Assembly: GCA_034189325.1 (NCBI GenBank)
Contig: JAXHUM010000010.1
Span: 1-55,156 of the forward strand
DNA from: JAXHUM01 sp034189325
GTDB lineage: Bacteria > Desulfobacterota > DSM-4660 > Desulfatiglandales > Desulfatiglandaceae
Reading direction: 5' to 3'
DNA length: 55,156 bases
Numbering within the stretch: the stretch's first letter is position 1; the number at the start of each line of letters is the position of its first letter. Both the position numbers and the translations under genes were made by a program. Below the pieces are notes generated by a model. The model did not search any database and was not told where the DNA came from. It worked only from the letters and a program-made list of their open reading frames with translations. Below are positions 42,638-51,195 of the stretch, in pieces.

Positions 42638-43698
42638 ACTCATCAGAAGAGATTGTTCAAGTGAGGTCCCCCCACCGTTTCGATGAAAAGCGGCTTAGTG
42701 ATTTTCTCAGGAAGGTGATGGATGACCCCCCCGAAGAACTGAGTATTCGGCAGTTTGAATACGGGCAGTCCAATCCGACCTTTCTACTCTCCGATGGTGA
42801 TCGGAGATATGTCTTACGAAAAAAGCCGCCGGGAGAACTGCTTCCCTCAGCTCATGCGGTTGATCGCGAATACCGAATCATCAAAGCCCTTGAGAACACG
42901 GATGTGGCGGTCCCCAAGACCCTGCTTCTCTGTGAGGACATTTCGATTATTGGGACCCCTTTCTATGTCATGGATTTCGTCGAGGGACGGATTTTTCGTG
43001 ATCCCTATGCAAGCCAAGTCTCCGACCCGAAAGAGCGGACGGCCATCATTGATGCCATGAATGAAATGCTTGCGAAGATCCATCTGGTGGACTGGCAGGG
43101 GGTGGGCCTTAGTGATTATGGAAAGCCGGGCAATTACATGGCCAGGCAGGTCCACCGATGGACAAAACAGTATGAGGCCTCAAAGACTGAGAAAATTGAG
43201 AGTATTGTGAGTCTTATTCAGTGGCTCCGGAACAACGTTCCGGACGATGATAGCACGACGATTGCGCATGGAGACTATCGTCTTGAAAACATGGTTATTC
43301 ATCCGAGCGAACCGCGTGTCCTTGCTGTGCTCGATTGGGAACTGTCCACGCTCGGTCATCCCCTGGCGGATCTTGCTTATAACTGTATGGTCTACCATTT
43401 GCCCGCAATCGGAGGTAAAGATCTCGGCTATGGAGATAGAGATCTTGAGGCCCTTGGAATACCCCCTGAATCGGATTATATCGACGCCTACTGCCGCCGC
43501 ACCGGTCGGAGTGAGATCTCCGACTGGGAGTTCTTCATAGCTTTTAGCATATTTCGCCTTGTAGTGATCGTGCAGGGCGTTTACAAACGTGGATTGAACG
43601 GCATTGCCAGTTCCGACAATGCAAGAATTTATGGTAAGCATGTCCGATTTCTATCGGACTTGGCATGGGAAATCGTGTTGAATCGAAAAGGCATGTGA
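42634..43698 (+). CDS. Aminoglycoside-phosphotransferase-like kinase paired with the acyl-CoA dehydrogenase
   Basis: 354 residues, APH/choline-kinase fold, ACAD10/11 kinase type and not an antibiotic-resistance enzyme. IRQFEYGQSNPTFLLSDGDR (nucleotide-binding loop), RYVLRKKPPGELLPSAHAVD, PFYVMDFVEGRIFRDP, catalytic loop IAHGDYRLENMVIHP and the metal Asp in AVLDWELSTLGHPLADLAYN. It probably phosphorylates a hydroxyacyl-CoA that the dehydrogenase-like neighbour converts further. The four-base overlap implies coupled translation. Confidence 0.92.
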   Translation: MNSSEEIVQVRSPHRFDEKRLSDFLRKVMDDPPEELSIRQFEYGQSNPTFLLSDGDRRYVLRKKPPGELLPSAHAVDREYRIIKALENTDVAVPKTLLLCEDISIIGTPFYVMDFVEGRIFRDPYASQVSDPKERTAIIDAMNEMLAKIHLVDWQGVGLSDYGKPGNYMARQVHRWTKQYEASKTEKIESIVSLIQWLRNNVPDDDSTTIAHGDYRLENMVIHPSEPRVLAVLDWELSTLGHPLADLAYNCMVYHLPAIGGKDLGYGDRDLEALGIPPESDYIDAYCRRTGRSEISDWEFFIAFSIFRLVVIVQGVYKRGLNGIASSDNARIYGKHVRFLSDLAWEIVLNRKGM

Positions 43699-43753
43699 CG
43701 GGCAAACAACTCAGAATCCCTGACCTGGTTTGATAAGAATCATTGAAGATATT

Positions 43754-45721
43754 ATGACCGAGTCTTTATTCAATTCCCCTTTTGATGATAGACCTGATAA
43801 GTGGACCGATTCTTTCGAAGGGAAGCGGACCGACATACCTATCAATATAGCCTTTATCGGTGGAGGAAAGGCCTGCTACAACCTTCTTCTGATTCTGGAG
43901 AAGAATCGTTCCTCGCGGGTCAACGTAAACGTCCTGGGCGTTGCTGATACCAATCCGGAAGCGCCGGGGTTGATTTATGCAAAGAAGCTCGGGCTCTTTG
44001 CAACGACCGATTTTAGAGACCTCTACAAGTTGGAAGGGTTGAATCTTCTCCTTGAATTAACAGGATCCGAAAAAGCCAGAAAAGAGATCATCAAAACGAA
44101 ACCAGCGCATATTTCAATGATGGACCATATTGGAGGAAGATTCCTGTGGGATCTTGTCCAAATGGAGATGGAAAAGACAACCCTGGAAAGAGAACACCAG
44201 ATTGAACAGCAGAAGGAGAAAAAACACACACAGGTGATCCTTGATTCTCTGCCCTACAGGGTCATGGTTATCAATATGGACATGACGGTCGATAATGTTA
44301 ACCAGACCTTTCTGAGTGAATTTGATCTCACGGATAAAGATGTCATCGGCGAAAAATGCCACAAGGTGAGATACAATCTTAATCGACCTTGCGCGGAGTG
44401 TGGTAAGACATGTTATCTCAATGAGGTTGGGAAAGAAAAAAAGTCCATCAGCACGATCCAAGAGTGGAGGAATGATAACAGTGGGGAGAGGTTTGAAGTT
44501 GTGACCGTGTCCCCGATATTGGATGAAGATAATGAAATGGTCCAGTTCATAGAGGCATCGAGGGATGTTACCGAAAGGATCAGCCTGGAACGTGAAGCCC
44601 AGAAGACAAAGGTTTTTCTTGAAGATGTCATTCAGAGTACAGTGGACGGGATCGTTGTTGTCGATAATAAGGGATATGTTCTCATATTCAACGAGGGGAT
44701 GGAACGTCTGACAGGCTACGATGCCCGAGAGGTCAACCATCTGACAAGTTTCTATGACATCGATGTGGCCCGAGAGAACATGAGAAAGATGAGAAGTCAA
44801 GAGTATGGACCTCTGGGAAAACTCAACCCGACCAGCATGTCGGTGACAACCAAGGATGGCCGGGAGATTCCTGTTACACTTTCCGCATCCCTTGTTACCG
44901 TCAATAATGAGGTGATCGGAAGCGTGGGCGTGTTTACGGACATGCGGGAGATAGTCCAGATGCGCAAAGAGCTTGAAGACGCTCATCTTCAGCTGGTACA
45001 AACGGAAAAAATCGCATCAGTGGGAAGAATGGCCGCGGGTGTTGCCCATGAAATCAACAATCCTCTCTCGGGCGTGTTGATCTATGCGGAGCTTTTAAAA
45101 GAATCCTTGGACGATCGGTCCCCCCTTCAAAAGGATATTCAGGAGATTGTAGATCAGACTCTTCGATGCAAGAAAATCGTGTCGGAACTCCTGGAATTCA
45201 GCAGACAGTCCATTGGGAAGACATCTTCTTTCAGTGTAGAGACATTGATCAATGATTGCCTGAATCTCTTGATAAACCAGGCTATTTTTCAGGATATCGA
45301 GGTCAACACGCGACTGGAAGAGGAGATGCCTCAGATGCTGGGTGATAGGGGTCAACTTCAACAGGTCTTCACCAATCTCTTTATCAACGCTGCCCATGCA
45401 ATGGAGGGAAAGGGAGCTCTGGGTATCGACGCAAGATATGACAAGGCGAGGGAGTGTTTTGTCATTAAGGTGTCGGATTCAGGTCCCGGCATTTCTGAGG
45501 ACCTTCGCGATAAGATCTTTGACATTTTCTTCACAACCAAACCGGTTGGAGAGGGCACCGGGCTGGGCCTGAGCATTTCCCAGAACATCATCAGTCTTCA
45601 TGGAGGCAATCTCAGATTTGAATGTCCGAAGGAGGGAGGGACTGCTTTTATTGTTGAATTGCCTATTGGACTGTCAGAGACCGTTGTTGATGAACGTCTT
45701 TTTATTGGATTGGATGAATAA
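43754..45721 (+). CDS. Sensor histidine kinase with N-terminal Rossmann-like domain and two PAS domains
   Basis: 655 residues from ATG 43754 (TTG 43730 is a longer choice). Residues ~28-135 look like an NAD(P)-binding Rossmann domain (NIAFIGGGKACYNLLLIL; VLGVADTNPEAPGLIYAKKL; LNLLLELTGSEKAR). PAS 1 (~158-270) holds four cysteines at 202, 213, 216 and 220 (RPCAECGKTC). PAS 2 is ~290-400. HisKA has His432 in GVAHEINNPLSG. The ATPase domain has KVSDSGPGISEDL and GEGTGLGLSISQN. No membrane segment, so it senses an internal signal, perhaps a nucleotide cofactor or redox state. It is followed with a one-base overlap by a receiver-kinase. Confidence 0.9.
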   Translation: MTESLFNSPFDDRPDKWTDSFEGKRTDIPINIAFIGGGKACYNLLLILEKNRSSRVNVNVLGVADTNPEAPGLIYAKKLGLFATTDFRDLYKLEGLNLLLELTGSEKARKEIIKTKPAHISMMDHIGGRFLWDLVQMEMEKTTLEREHQIEQQKEKKHTQVILDSLPYRVMVINMDMTVDNVNQTFLSEFDLTDKDVIGEKCHKVRYNLNRPCAECGKTCYLNEVGKEKKSISTIQEWRNDNSGERFEVVTVSPILDEDNEMVQFIEASRDVTERISLEREAQKTKVFLEDVIQSTVDGIVVVDNKGYVLIFNEGMERLTGYDAREVNHLTSFYDIDVARENMRKMRSQEYGPLGKLNPTSMSVTTKDGREIPVTLSASLVTVNNEVIGSVGVFTDMREIVQMRKELEDAHLQLVQTEKIASVGRMAAGVAHEINNPLSGVLIYAELLKESLDDRSPLQKDIQEIVDQTLRCKKIVSELLEFSRQSIGKTSSFSVETLINDCLNLLINQAIFQDIEVNTRLEEEMPQMLGDRGQLQQVFTNLFINAAHAMEGKGALGIDARYDKARECFVIKVSDSGPGISEDLRDKIFDIFFTTKPVGEGTGLGLSISQNIISLHGGNLRFECPKEGGTAFIVELPIGLSETVVDERLFIGLDE

Positions 45722-47193
45722 TGGATCAAAAGACTCGGATTTTGGTTGTAGATGATGAGAAGGTCGTGAGGGATGGCTGTATCAGGGTTTTGGCAGGCAA
45801 GGGGTATGAAGTCGTTGCTGCTGAAAATGGCCGACAGGCCCTGGATATTATGGCGCAAGAGCTTGTCGATCTTATTCTTCTTGACTTGAAGATGCCCGTG
45901 ATGAGCGGCGAGGAAGTCCTTGATATCACCAACACCACGTATCCTGAAATACCGGTCATCATTATCACGGGCCATGGGACTGTAGACACGGCAGTGGAAT
46001 GTATGAAAAAGGGTGCCTACGATTTTATCACCAAGCCGTTTCAAATTGATCAGTTTCGGTTAACCGTATCCAGGGCCATTGAAAAGAGGAGGCTCGAGCA
46101 AAGAGCCAGGCAGTTTCAAGAGGAGAACATTCGAAATCTCTACGATCTGGACCTCGAAAAGAGCCGGTTGAAGACAATTGTCAATTGTATGGCCAACGGG
46201 GTTATGGTAAGCAATCGGAATCTTGAGGTTGTCCTTCATAATCCGGCGTTGATGAGGCTGTTGGAGGTGTCGGAAGAGGTGTCGGGTCCGGTTCCCGTGG
46301 ATCGAATAATAAAGGACGAATCCCTCGAAAATGTCCTTAGGCAGATTCAGGCGGGAGAATCTCCTGAAGAGGGATATATTTCGCAGGAGATCCAGGCCGG
46401 GCCGAAGGTCCTGCGATCCATGTCCGCGCCTGTCCTTGGACCTGACGGCGGGATTGTCGGCACGGTCACCGTCCTTGAAGACATTTCGGCCTTTAAGCAA
46501 CTTGACCAGATGAAGTCCGACTTCGTTAATATGGTGGTGCATGAACTTCGCAGTCCACTGGTCTCAATTAGACAGTTGAATACGGTCCTTGTCGAGGGGC
46601 TGGCCGGAAAGCTTGAAATGAAGCAGGAAGAACTCATAGAACGAGGGAACAAGAAGATTGATGTTCTCCTGGACCTTGTCAATGATCTCCTCGATGTGGC
46701 CAAGATTGAGGCCGGTAAGTACATACAACACCAGGTGCCCACCGATATTGGTCGTATTGTCGAAGATACTATGGCACTTATGGAAATGAGGGCCAAAGAG
46801 CAGGGCATTGATTTGAGCTATTCGTGCGAGAATCTGAAGCCGATTCATGCAGATCCAAAAAACATGGAAGAAATTCTTAATAACCTCATCAGTAATGCCA
46901 TCAATTACTCTCCCGAGGGGGGCCGGATAATGGTTAGTGCCTGTGGCTTGGGAGAGTATATGGAAATCAAAGTATCGGATACGGGAGTGGGGATTCCTGA
47001 AGAGGAACTGCCAAAGGTCTTTGATAAGTTCTATCGGGTCAAACATCCCAAAACCAGGCAGGTCCTGGGGACGGGCTTGGGGCTTGCCATTGTCAAGAGT
47101 GTTGTCGAGTCGCACCATGGTTCCATTGACGTGGAAAGCATCCTGGACAAAGGCACGACCTTTAGGATTTTGCTTCCAGTCATATCGCATTAG
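45721..47193 (+). CDS. Receiver-PAS-histidine kinase hybrid
   Basis: 490 residues. Receiver ~1-120 (RILVVDDEKVVRDG, LILLDLKMPVMSGEEVLDI, IITGHGTVDTAVECMKKGAY, ITKPF). A coiled linker leads to a PAS domain ~150-250 (MANGVMVSNRNLEVVLHNPA). Kinase: VNMVVHELRSPLVSI, NNLISNAINYSPEGG, VSDTGVGIPEE, GTGLGLAIVKSV. Soluble. The order receiver-first suggests it takes phosphate from the kinase encoded just before and passes a signal on to the sigma-54 regulator gene that follows after 62 bases. Confidence 0.92.
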   Translation: MDQKTRILVVDDEKVVRDGCIRVLAGKGYEVVAAENGRQALDIMAQELVDLILLDLKMPVMSGEEVLDITNTTYPEIPVIIITGHGTVDTAVECMKKGAYDFITKPFQIDQFRLTVSRAIEKRRLEQRARQFQEENIRNLYDLDLEKSRLKTIVNCMANGVMVSNRNLEVVLHNPALMRLLEVSEEVSGPVPVDRIIKDESLENVLRQIQAGESPEEGYISQEIQAGPKVLRSMSAPVLGPDGGIVGTVTVLEDISAFKQLDQMKSDFVNMVVHELRSPLVSIRQLNTVLVEGLAGKLEMKQEELIERGNKKIDVLLDLVNDLLDVAKIEAGKYIQHQVPTDIGRIVEDTMALMEMRAKEQGIDLSYSCENLKPIHADPKNMEEILNNLISNAINYSPEGGRIMVSACGLGEYMEIKVSDTGVGIPEEELPKVFDKFYRVKHPKTRQVLGTGLGLAIVKSVVESHHGSIDVESILDKGTTFRILLPVISH

Positions 47194-47255
47194 GCCCACA
47201 ATGAGCTCTCGGACCGCCTTGAAAGGGCGACAAAGGGACTTCTCTCCGGATTGCG

Positions 47256-48611
47256 ATGGATAAGACACATCTCAAACAGGTTCTCATCGTCGACGATGAG
47301 TCGGTTGTTAGAAACGGTATCAGCAGGGCCCTCAAGAACAGGGGGATGGAGACAAAACCGGCGGCAAACGGCAAAGAGGCCTTATCCCTTTTGGATCATT
47401 TTGTTTTTGATCTTGCCCTTGTCGATATTCGGATGCCCGTCATGGACGGCATTGAGCTCTTAAGAGAGATGCGTTCCAAATACCCCCAGGTGCCTGTTAT
47501 CATGATCACCGGGTACCCGACCATTGATTCTGCTGTTGACTGCATCAAAATCGGCGCTGTAGACTATCTTGTCAAACCCTTCCGGCTCGATGATCTGGAA
47601 ACCGCCTTGAGTAAGGTCGGCCCATCCAAAGGTCCGGTCCAGCATACCGCCATAAGCCAGGTGGGCCTGGAAATTGACTCCAAGAATAACCTCATTATTG
47701 GCCAGAGCCGGGCAATGAGGAGGATATTTGAGAAAACCCTCAAAGTTGCGCCGACGGATACCACGGTTCTGATAACCGGAGAATCAGGGACAGGAAAAGA
47801 ATTGGTGGCTCAGGCAATCCATGCCAACAGTAATCGCAAAGACCGAGAATTTGTGGCTGTTGATTGTTCTTCTCTCATGGAATCGCTCCTTGAGAGTGAA
47901 CTCTTCGGACATGTCAAAGGGTCTTTTACAGGGGCCCACCAGACAAAACACGGATTTTTTGAGCTGGCAAATTATGGGACCTTTTTTTTCGATGAAATCG
48001 GTAACTTAAGCCATAAAATTCAAGCTAAACTTCTCCGTGTGATCCAAGAGAGAGAGTTTGTAAAGGTGGGCGATCATGAGAGAATAAAACTGGATATCAG
48101 GATCATATCCGCGTCAAATAAGAATCTTGAAGACTCTCTCAGTTCAGGTGAATTCAGAGAAGACCTCTATTACAGACTCAGTGTGGTCCCGATTCACCTG
48201 CCGCCTCTGAGGAAGAGAAAGGAGGATATCCCTCTGCTCGTTCCTCATTTTCTGAGTAAGTTCACTAAAAAACTGAAGAAATCGGTCCCGGAAGTATCGA
48301 CTGAGGCAATGGAAATGCTGAAGGAATATGCCTGGCCGGGGAATGTAAGGGAGCTTGAACATACCATTGAGCGAATCCTCATCCTCGAAGATACAGACGT
48401 CATACAGGCTCGGGATCTCCCCTCATTTATCTCACAGAGGCAGGGTGAATTCCAGATGTTCTCTGAAGAACCGTTTACTCTTGAAGAGCTGGAAAAGAGA
48501 TATATACGTTTTGTACTTCGCCGGACAAAAGGGAAAAAGTCTGTTACAGCCGATATCCTCGGTATCAATCGCAAGACGCTGGGCCTGAAAATTAAAAAGT
48601 ATGGCCTTTGA
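47256..48611 (+). CDS. NtrC-family sigma-54 response regulator
   Basis: 451 residues. Receiver (VLIVDDESVVRNG; LALVDIRMPVMDGIELL; MITGYPTIDSAVDCIKIGAV), AAA+ domain with Walker A ITGESGTGKELVAQAIH, the sigma-54 loop as GSFTGAHQTKHGFFELAN (usual GAFTGA reads GSFTGA), Walker B GTFFFDEIGNL, R-fingers in REDLYYRLSVVPI, and a Fis-type helix-turn-helix (ADILGINRKTLGLKIKKY). It should activate sigma-54 promoters in response to the two kinases upstream. Target genes are not identifiable. Confidence 0.93.
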   Translation: MDKTHLKQVLIVDDESVVRNGISRALKNRGMETKPAANGKEALSLLDHFVFDLALVDIRMPVMDGIELLREMRSKYPQVPVIMITGYPTIDSAVDCIKIGAVDYLVKPFRLDDLETALSKVGPSKGPVQHTAISQVGLEIDSKNNLIIGQSRAMRRIFEKTLKVAPTDTTVLITGESGTGKELVAQAIHANSNRKDREFVAVDCSSLMESLLESELFGHVKGSFTGAHQTKHGFFELANYGTFFFDEIGNLSHKIQAKLLRVIQEREFVKVGDHERIKLDIRIISASNKNLEDSLSSGEFREDLYYRLSVVPIHLPPLRKRKEDIPLLVPHFLSKFTKKLKKSVPEVSTEAMEMLKEYAWPGNVRELEHTIERILILEDTDVIQARDLPSFISQRQGEFQMFSEEPFTLEELEKRYIRFVLRRTKGKKSVTADILGINRKTLGLKIKKYGL

Positions 48612-48902
48612 AGGATGACCCTGTCATAAGATCCCGAGTCTCAATGACGGTTGTAGATCCGATTGAAAGAAGAATAGCCCAACAATGATAGCTCCGCAAA
48701 AAGTAGGAATTTCGATGTTTTCGTAAAATCTTCGAGGTCAAGCCCCCCCAAATCCTGAGGAATGAGGCGTCGTTATTGTATGCCTCAAGGACGAAGGATG
48801 CAGTGGAGAGCAGATATTCGGCTTTTTACGAGACCGGCAATAATATGTTTATGGGGTCTGTTCAATTGAGGTGGCCCCACCAATACCTAACAGGAGGTGA
48901 TG

Positions 48903-50006
48903 ATGGGTGAGAGGTTGTTTGTGATTGGGAATGAAGCGATCGGTTGGGGTGCCCTTGAAGCGGGGTGCGACGCCTACGTCGGGTATCCCATAACTCCGCA
49001 GAACGAGACGACGGAATGGTTTGCGGAAGAATTTCCGGAGAGAGGGAAAGTCTTTATTCAATCCCAGTCAGAGGTCGGTTCAATTAATATAGTTTTTGGT
49101 GCCGCATCCACGGGGTATCGCGTGATGACGTCTACCTCTGGGCCTGGATGGGGCCTGATGCAGGAGGGCATGTCTCATCTGGCAAACGCCGAATTACCCT
49201 GCGTTGTATCTCTCGTTCAACGGGGAGGGCCTGGCGCAGGGACCACGAGACATGGTCAAATGGATTATCTGTCGGCTACCTGGGGAGGAGGAAACGGTGG
49301 TTACAGGAACATCGTGTTGACTCCCGCCTCGGTTCAGGAAACTTATGATTTCACGCAGCTTGCCTTCTATCTTTCGGATAAATATCGCAATCCTGTGATC
49401 CTCTTGTCTGACGGGCTTTTGGGGCAAATGGCGGAACCTCTGGAGTTGAAAAAACTCCAGTTCGGAGCCCTTCCTGAAAAGGATTGGGCTGTCAAGGGAA
49501 GTGATAATCAGCTGGACGGCATAAGACGGGTTGTCACTTGCATGCAGGGGCTTATGCTTGCGCCTCCTTATCCGCCCTATACAGGCTTTTCCGGCCTTTT
49601 AGAGGCCTTGAATGAGAAATACGAGAAGATGAAAGAGACTGAGGTAAGATATGAGACATACCTGCTTGAAGATGCGGAACTCGTGATTGTGGCCTATGGA
49701 TATACAGCGAGGGTGTCTAAGGAGGCCCTGAAAAGGGCCAGACAAGAGGGCCTGAAAGTCGGTATGATAAGGCCCCAGACCGTTTGGCCCTTCCCATACG
49801 ATATAGTCAGAGAGACGGCCCTCAGGGGATCTCGTTTTCTCGTGGTTGAGGACAGTCTTGGTCAATTGGTAGAAGATGTCAGGTTCGGTGCCCAGGGACG
49901 AACGGAGATTCATCTCTTGGGCGCCCTGGCGCGCCACGTGCCCACAGATGGAGGAATGATTCTGCCTGATGCGGTCTTGGATGAAATATTCAGATTGATG
50001 AAATAA
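48903..50006 (+). CDS. 2-oxoacid:ferredoxin oxidoreductase, alpha subunit
   Basis: 367 residues from ATG 48903 (AGGAGG at 48892-48897; GTG 48897 and ATG 48900 are in frame). Pyrimidine-binding and transketolase C-terminal parts: EAGCDAYVGYPITPQNETTE, SQSEVGSINIVFGAASTGYR, TSTSGPGWGLMQEGMSHL, RGGPGAGTTRHGQMDY, PVILLSDGLLGQMAEPL. This is the VorB/KorA/PadG type. It decarboxylates a 2-oxoacid to the acyl-CoA with ferredoxin reduction. The 291 bases upstream hold no gene I can support. Confidence 0.92.
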   Translation: MGERLFVIGNEAIGWGALEAGCDAYVGYPITPQNETTEWFAEEFPERGKVFIQSQSEVGSINIVFGAASTGYRVMTSTSGPGWGLMQEGMSHLANAELPCVVSLVQRGGPGAGTTRHGQMDYLSATWGGGNGGYRNIVLTPASVQETYDFTQLAFYLSDKYRNPVILLSDGLLGQMAEPLELKKLQFGALPEKDWAVKGSDNQLDGIRRVVTCMQGLMLAPPYPPYTGFSGLLEALNEKYEKMKETEVRYETYLLEDAELVIVAYGYTARVSKEALKRARQEGLKVGMIRPQTVWPFPYDIVRETALRGSRFLVVEDSLGQLVEDVRFGAQGRTEIHLLGALARHVPTDGGMILPDAVLDEIFRLMK

Positions 50007-50045
50007 GCCGTTTCTTGACGGATATGTCGACAGGAGGTTTTCTAA

Positions 50046-50801
50046 ATGAAAAAACAGCTGGTTACAGGGCTCCCAAAGCTATGGGCCCATCATCCGGGAG
50101 AAAGACTGGAGTGCCCGGGATGTCAATATCCTGTGATAGCGAGAGTAGTCTACGACACTATCGATGAACTTGGAGTCGGGGGAAGAACCATTCTTATTAA
50201 CAGTTCAGCCTGCGGACATGGTATTATGCTCACCACTTCCATGGATGCCATGTTCCCCAACCATGGGCAGGGGATAGATGTTGCCACCGGCGTGAAGCGT
50301 CTTCGGCCGGAGTGTTTTGTTGTTTCATACGGTGGAGACGGAGACATTGCAGCCATCGGGGCGGGGGCCTTTGTCAACGCGGCGCAACGGGCTGAAAAGT
50401 ATACGGTCATCATGGTGAACAACGGTCACTTTGCCATGACCGGAGGACAACTCGCACCGACCACTCTCATGGAACAGGTGACGACAACCAGTCCAAAGGG
50501 ACGGAGATCGGAAATGGGTTATCCCGCCCGTATGCCGGAGATGATCGCCACGGTGGAGGGGACCGTCTATTCGGCCCGAGGGGCTGTAAACAGTCCTGCA
50601 AACTATCAAAAAGCAAAGACATATATCAAGAGGGCCTTCCAGAAACAGATCGATAACGTCGGATTCAGTTTCGTTGAGTTGCTCTCAGCATGCCCGACTG
50701 GGTGGCATATGAGCCCACGGGCCAGCATTAAATGGATAGAGGAAAAGATGATACCAAAGCTTCCCCTCGGTGAATTCAAGAACATTGACAGGATCGAATG
50801 A
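50046..50801 (+). CDS. 2-oxoacid:ferredoxin oxidoreductase, beta (thiamine-diphosphate) subunit
   Basis: 251 residues, SD AGGAGG before ATG 50046. CPGCQYPVIARVV at the N-terminus, HGIMLTTSMDAMFPNHGQG, the TPP motif YGGDGDIAAIGAGAFVNAAQ and NNGHFAMTGGQLAPTT are characteristic of VorA/KorB. It follows the alpha subunit by 39 bases. The usual gamma subunit and small ferredoxin subunit are not next to it; a hairpin terminator follows directly. Confidence 0.92.
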   Translation: MKKQLVTGLPKLWAHHPGERLECPGCQYPVIARVVYDTIDELGVGGRTILINSSACGHGIMLTTSMDAMFPNHGQGIDVATGVKRLRPECFVVSYGGDGDIAAIGAGAFVNAAQRAEKYTVIMVNNGHFAMTGGQLAPTTLMEQVTTTSPKGRRSEMGYPARMPEMIATVEGTVYSARGAVNSPANYQKAKTYIKRAFQKQIDNVGFSFVELLSACPTGWHMSPRASIKWIEEKMIPKLPLGEFKNIDRIE

Positions 50802-50812
50802 TTAAATGAGTC

Positions 50813-50837
50813 ACGTGGGACCCTTTAGGTCCCACGT
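50813..50837 (+). terminator. Hairpin terminator after the 2-oxoacid oxidoreductase genes
   Basis: Perfect 10-bp stem ACGTGGGACC/GGTCCCACGT with a 5-base loop, 12 bases after the stop codon. The following bases are only mildly T-rich. Confidence 0.65.
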
Positions 50838-51195
50838 CCTCGGTATTTGAGAACGTGCCCCTCGTCCTTCCAACCTCTCTATTTTAACAGAAAAATTGAC
50901 TCAAGATCCTTTCTGAATGGGACGATAATAAGTTAATGGATCCTTTCGTTTCCGGCTCTCACCAACATCTTTCACAAAGGCTTTGGCGGGTGCCTGGAAA
51001 GACCTCCAAAGAGTGCCTTCTAAGAGGCGGGCCTTTTGAATTACTAAAAAGGCGGAGAACATGAGAATAAAGTCTTCCGTGAATATGGAAAATCGCCTGT
51101 TTTCCAGCATTTGAAAACCGGATCTCCAATACGAAATCGGATCATCGACGTGCCGGTCCTTAATGTGAGGACTGGAAGCTTGACGGAGATGTTGA
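50838..51195. other. Intergenic stretch, no gene supported
   Basis: 358 bases. A long minus-strand frame crosses into the next gene's coding region but has no ribosome site and looks like a shadow. Probably holds the promoter of the next operon; no clear -35/-10 pair was found. Confidence 0.4.

Noticed and set aside
42634..43698. Antibiotic-resistance aminoglycoside phosphotransferase
   Set aside because: The sequence and the overlapping acyl-CoA dehydrogenase partner match the ACAD10/11 kinase type.
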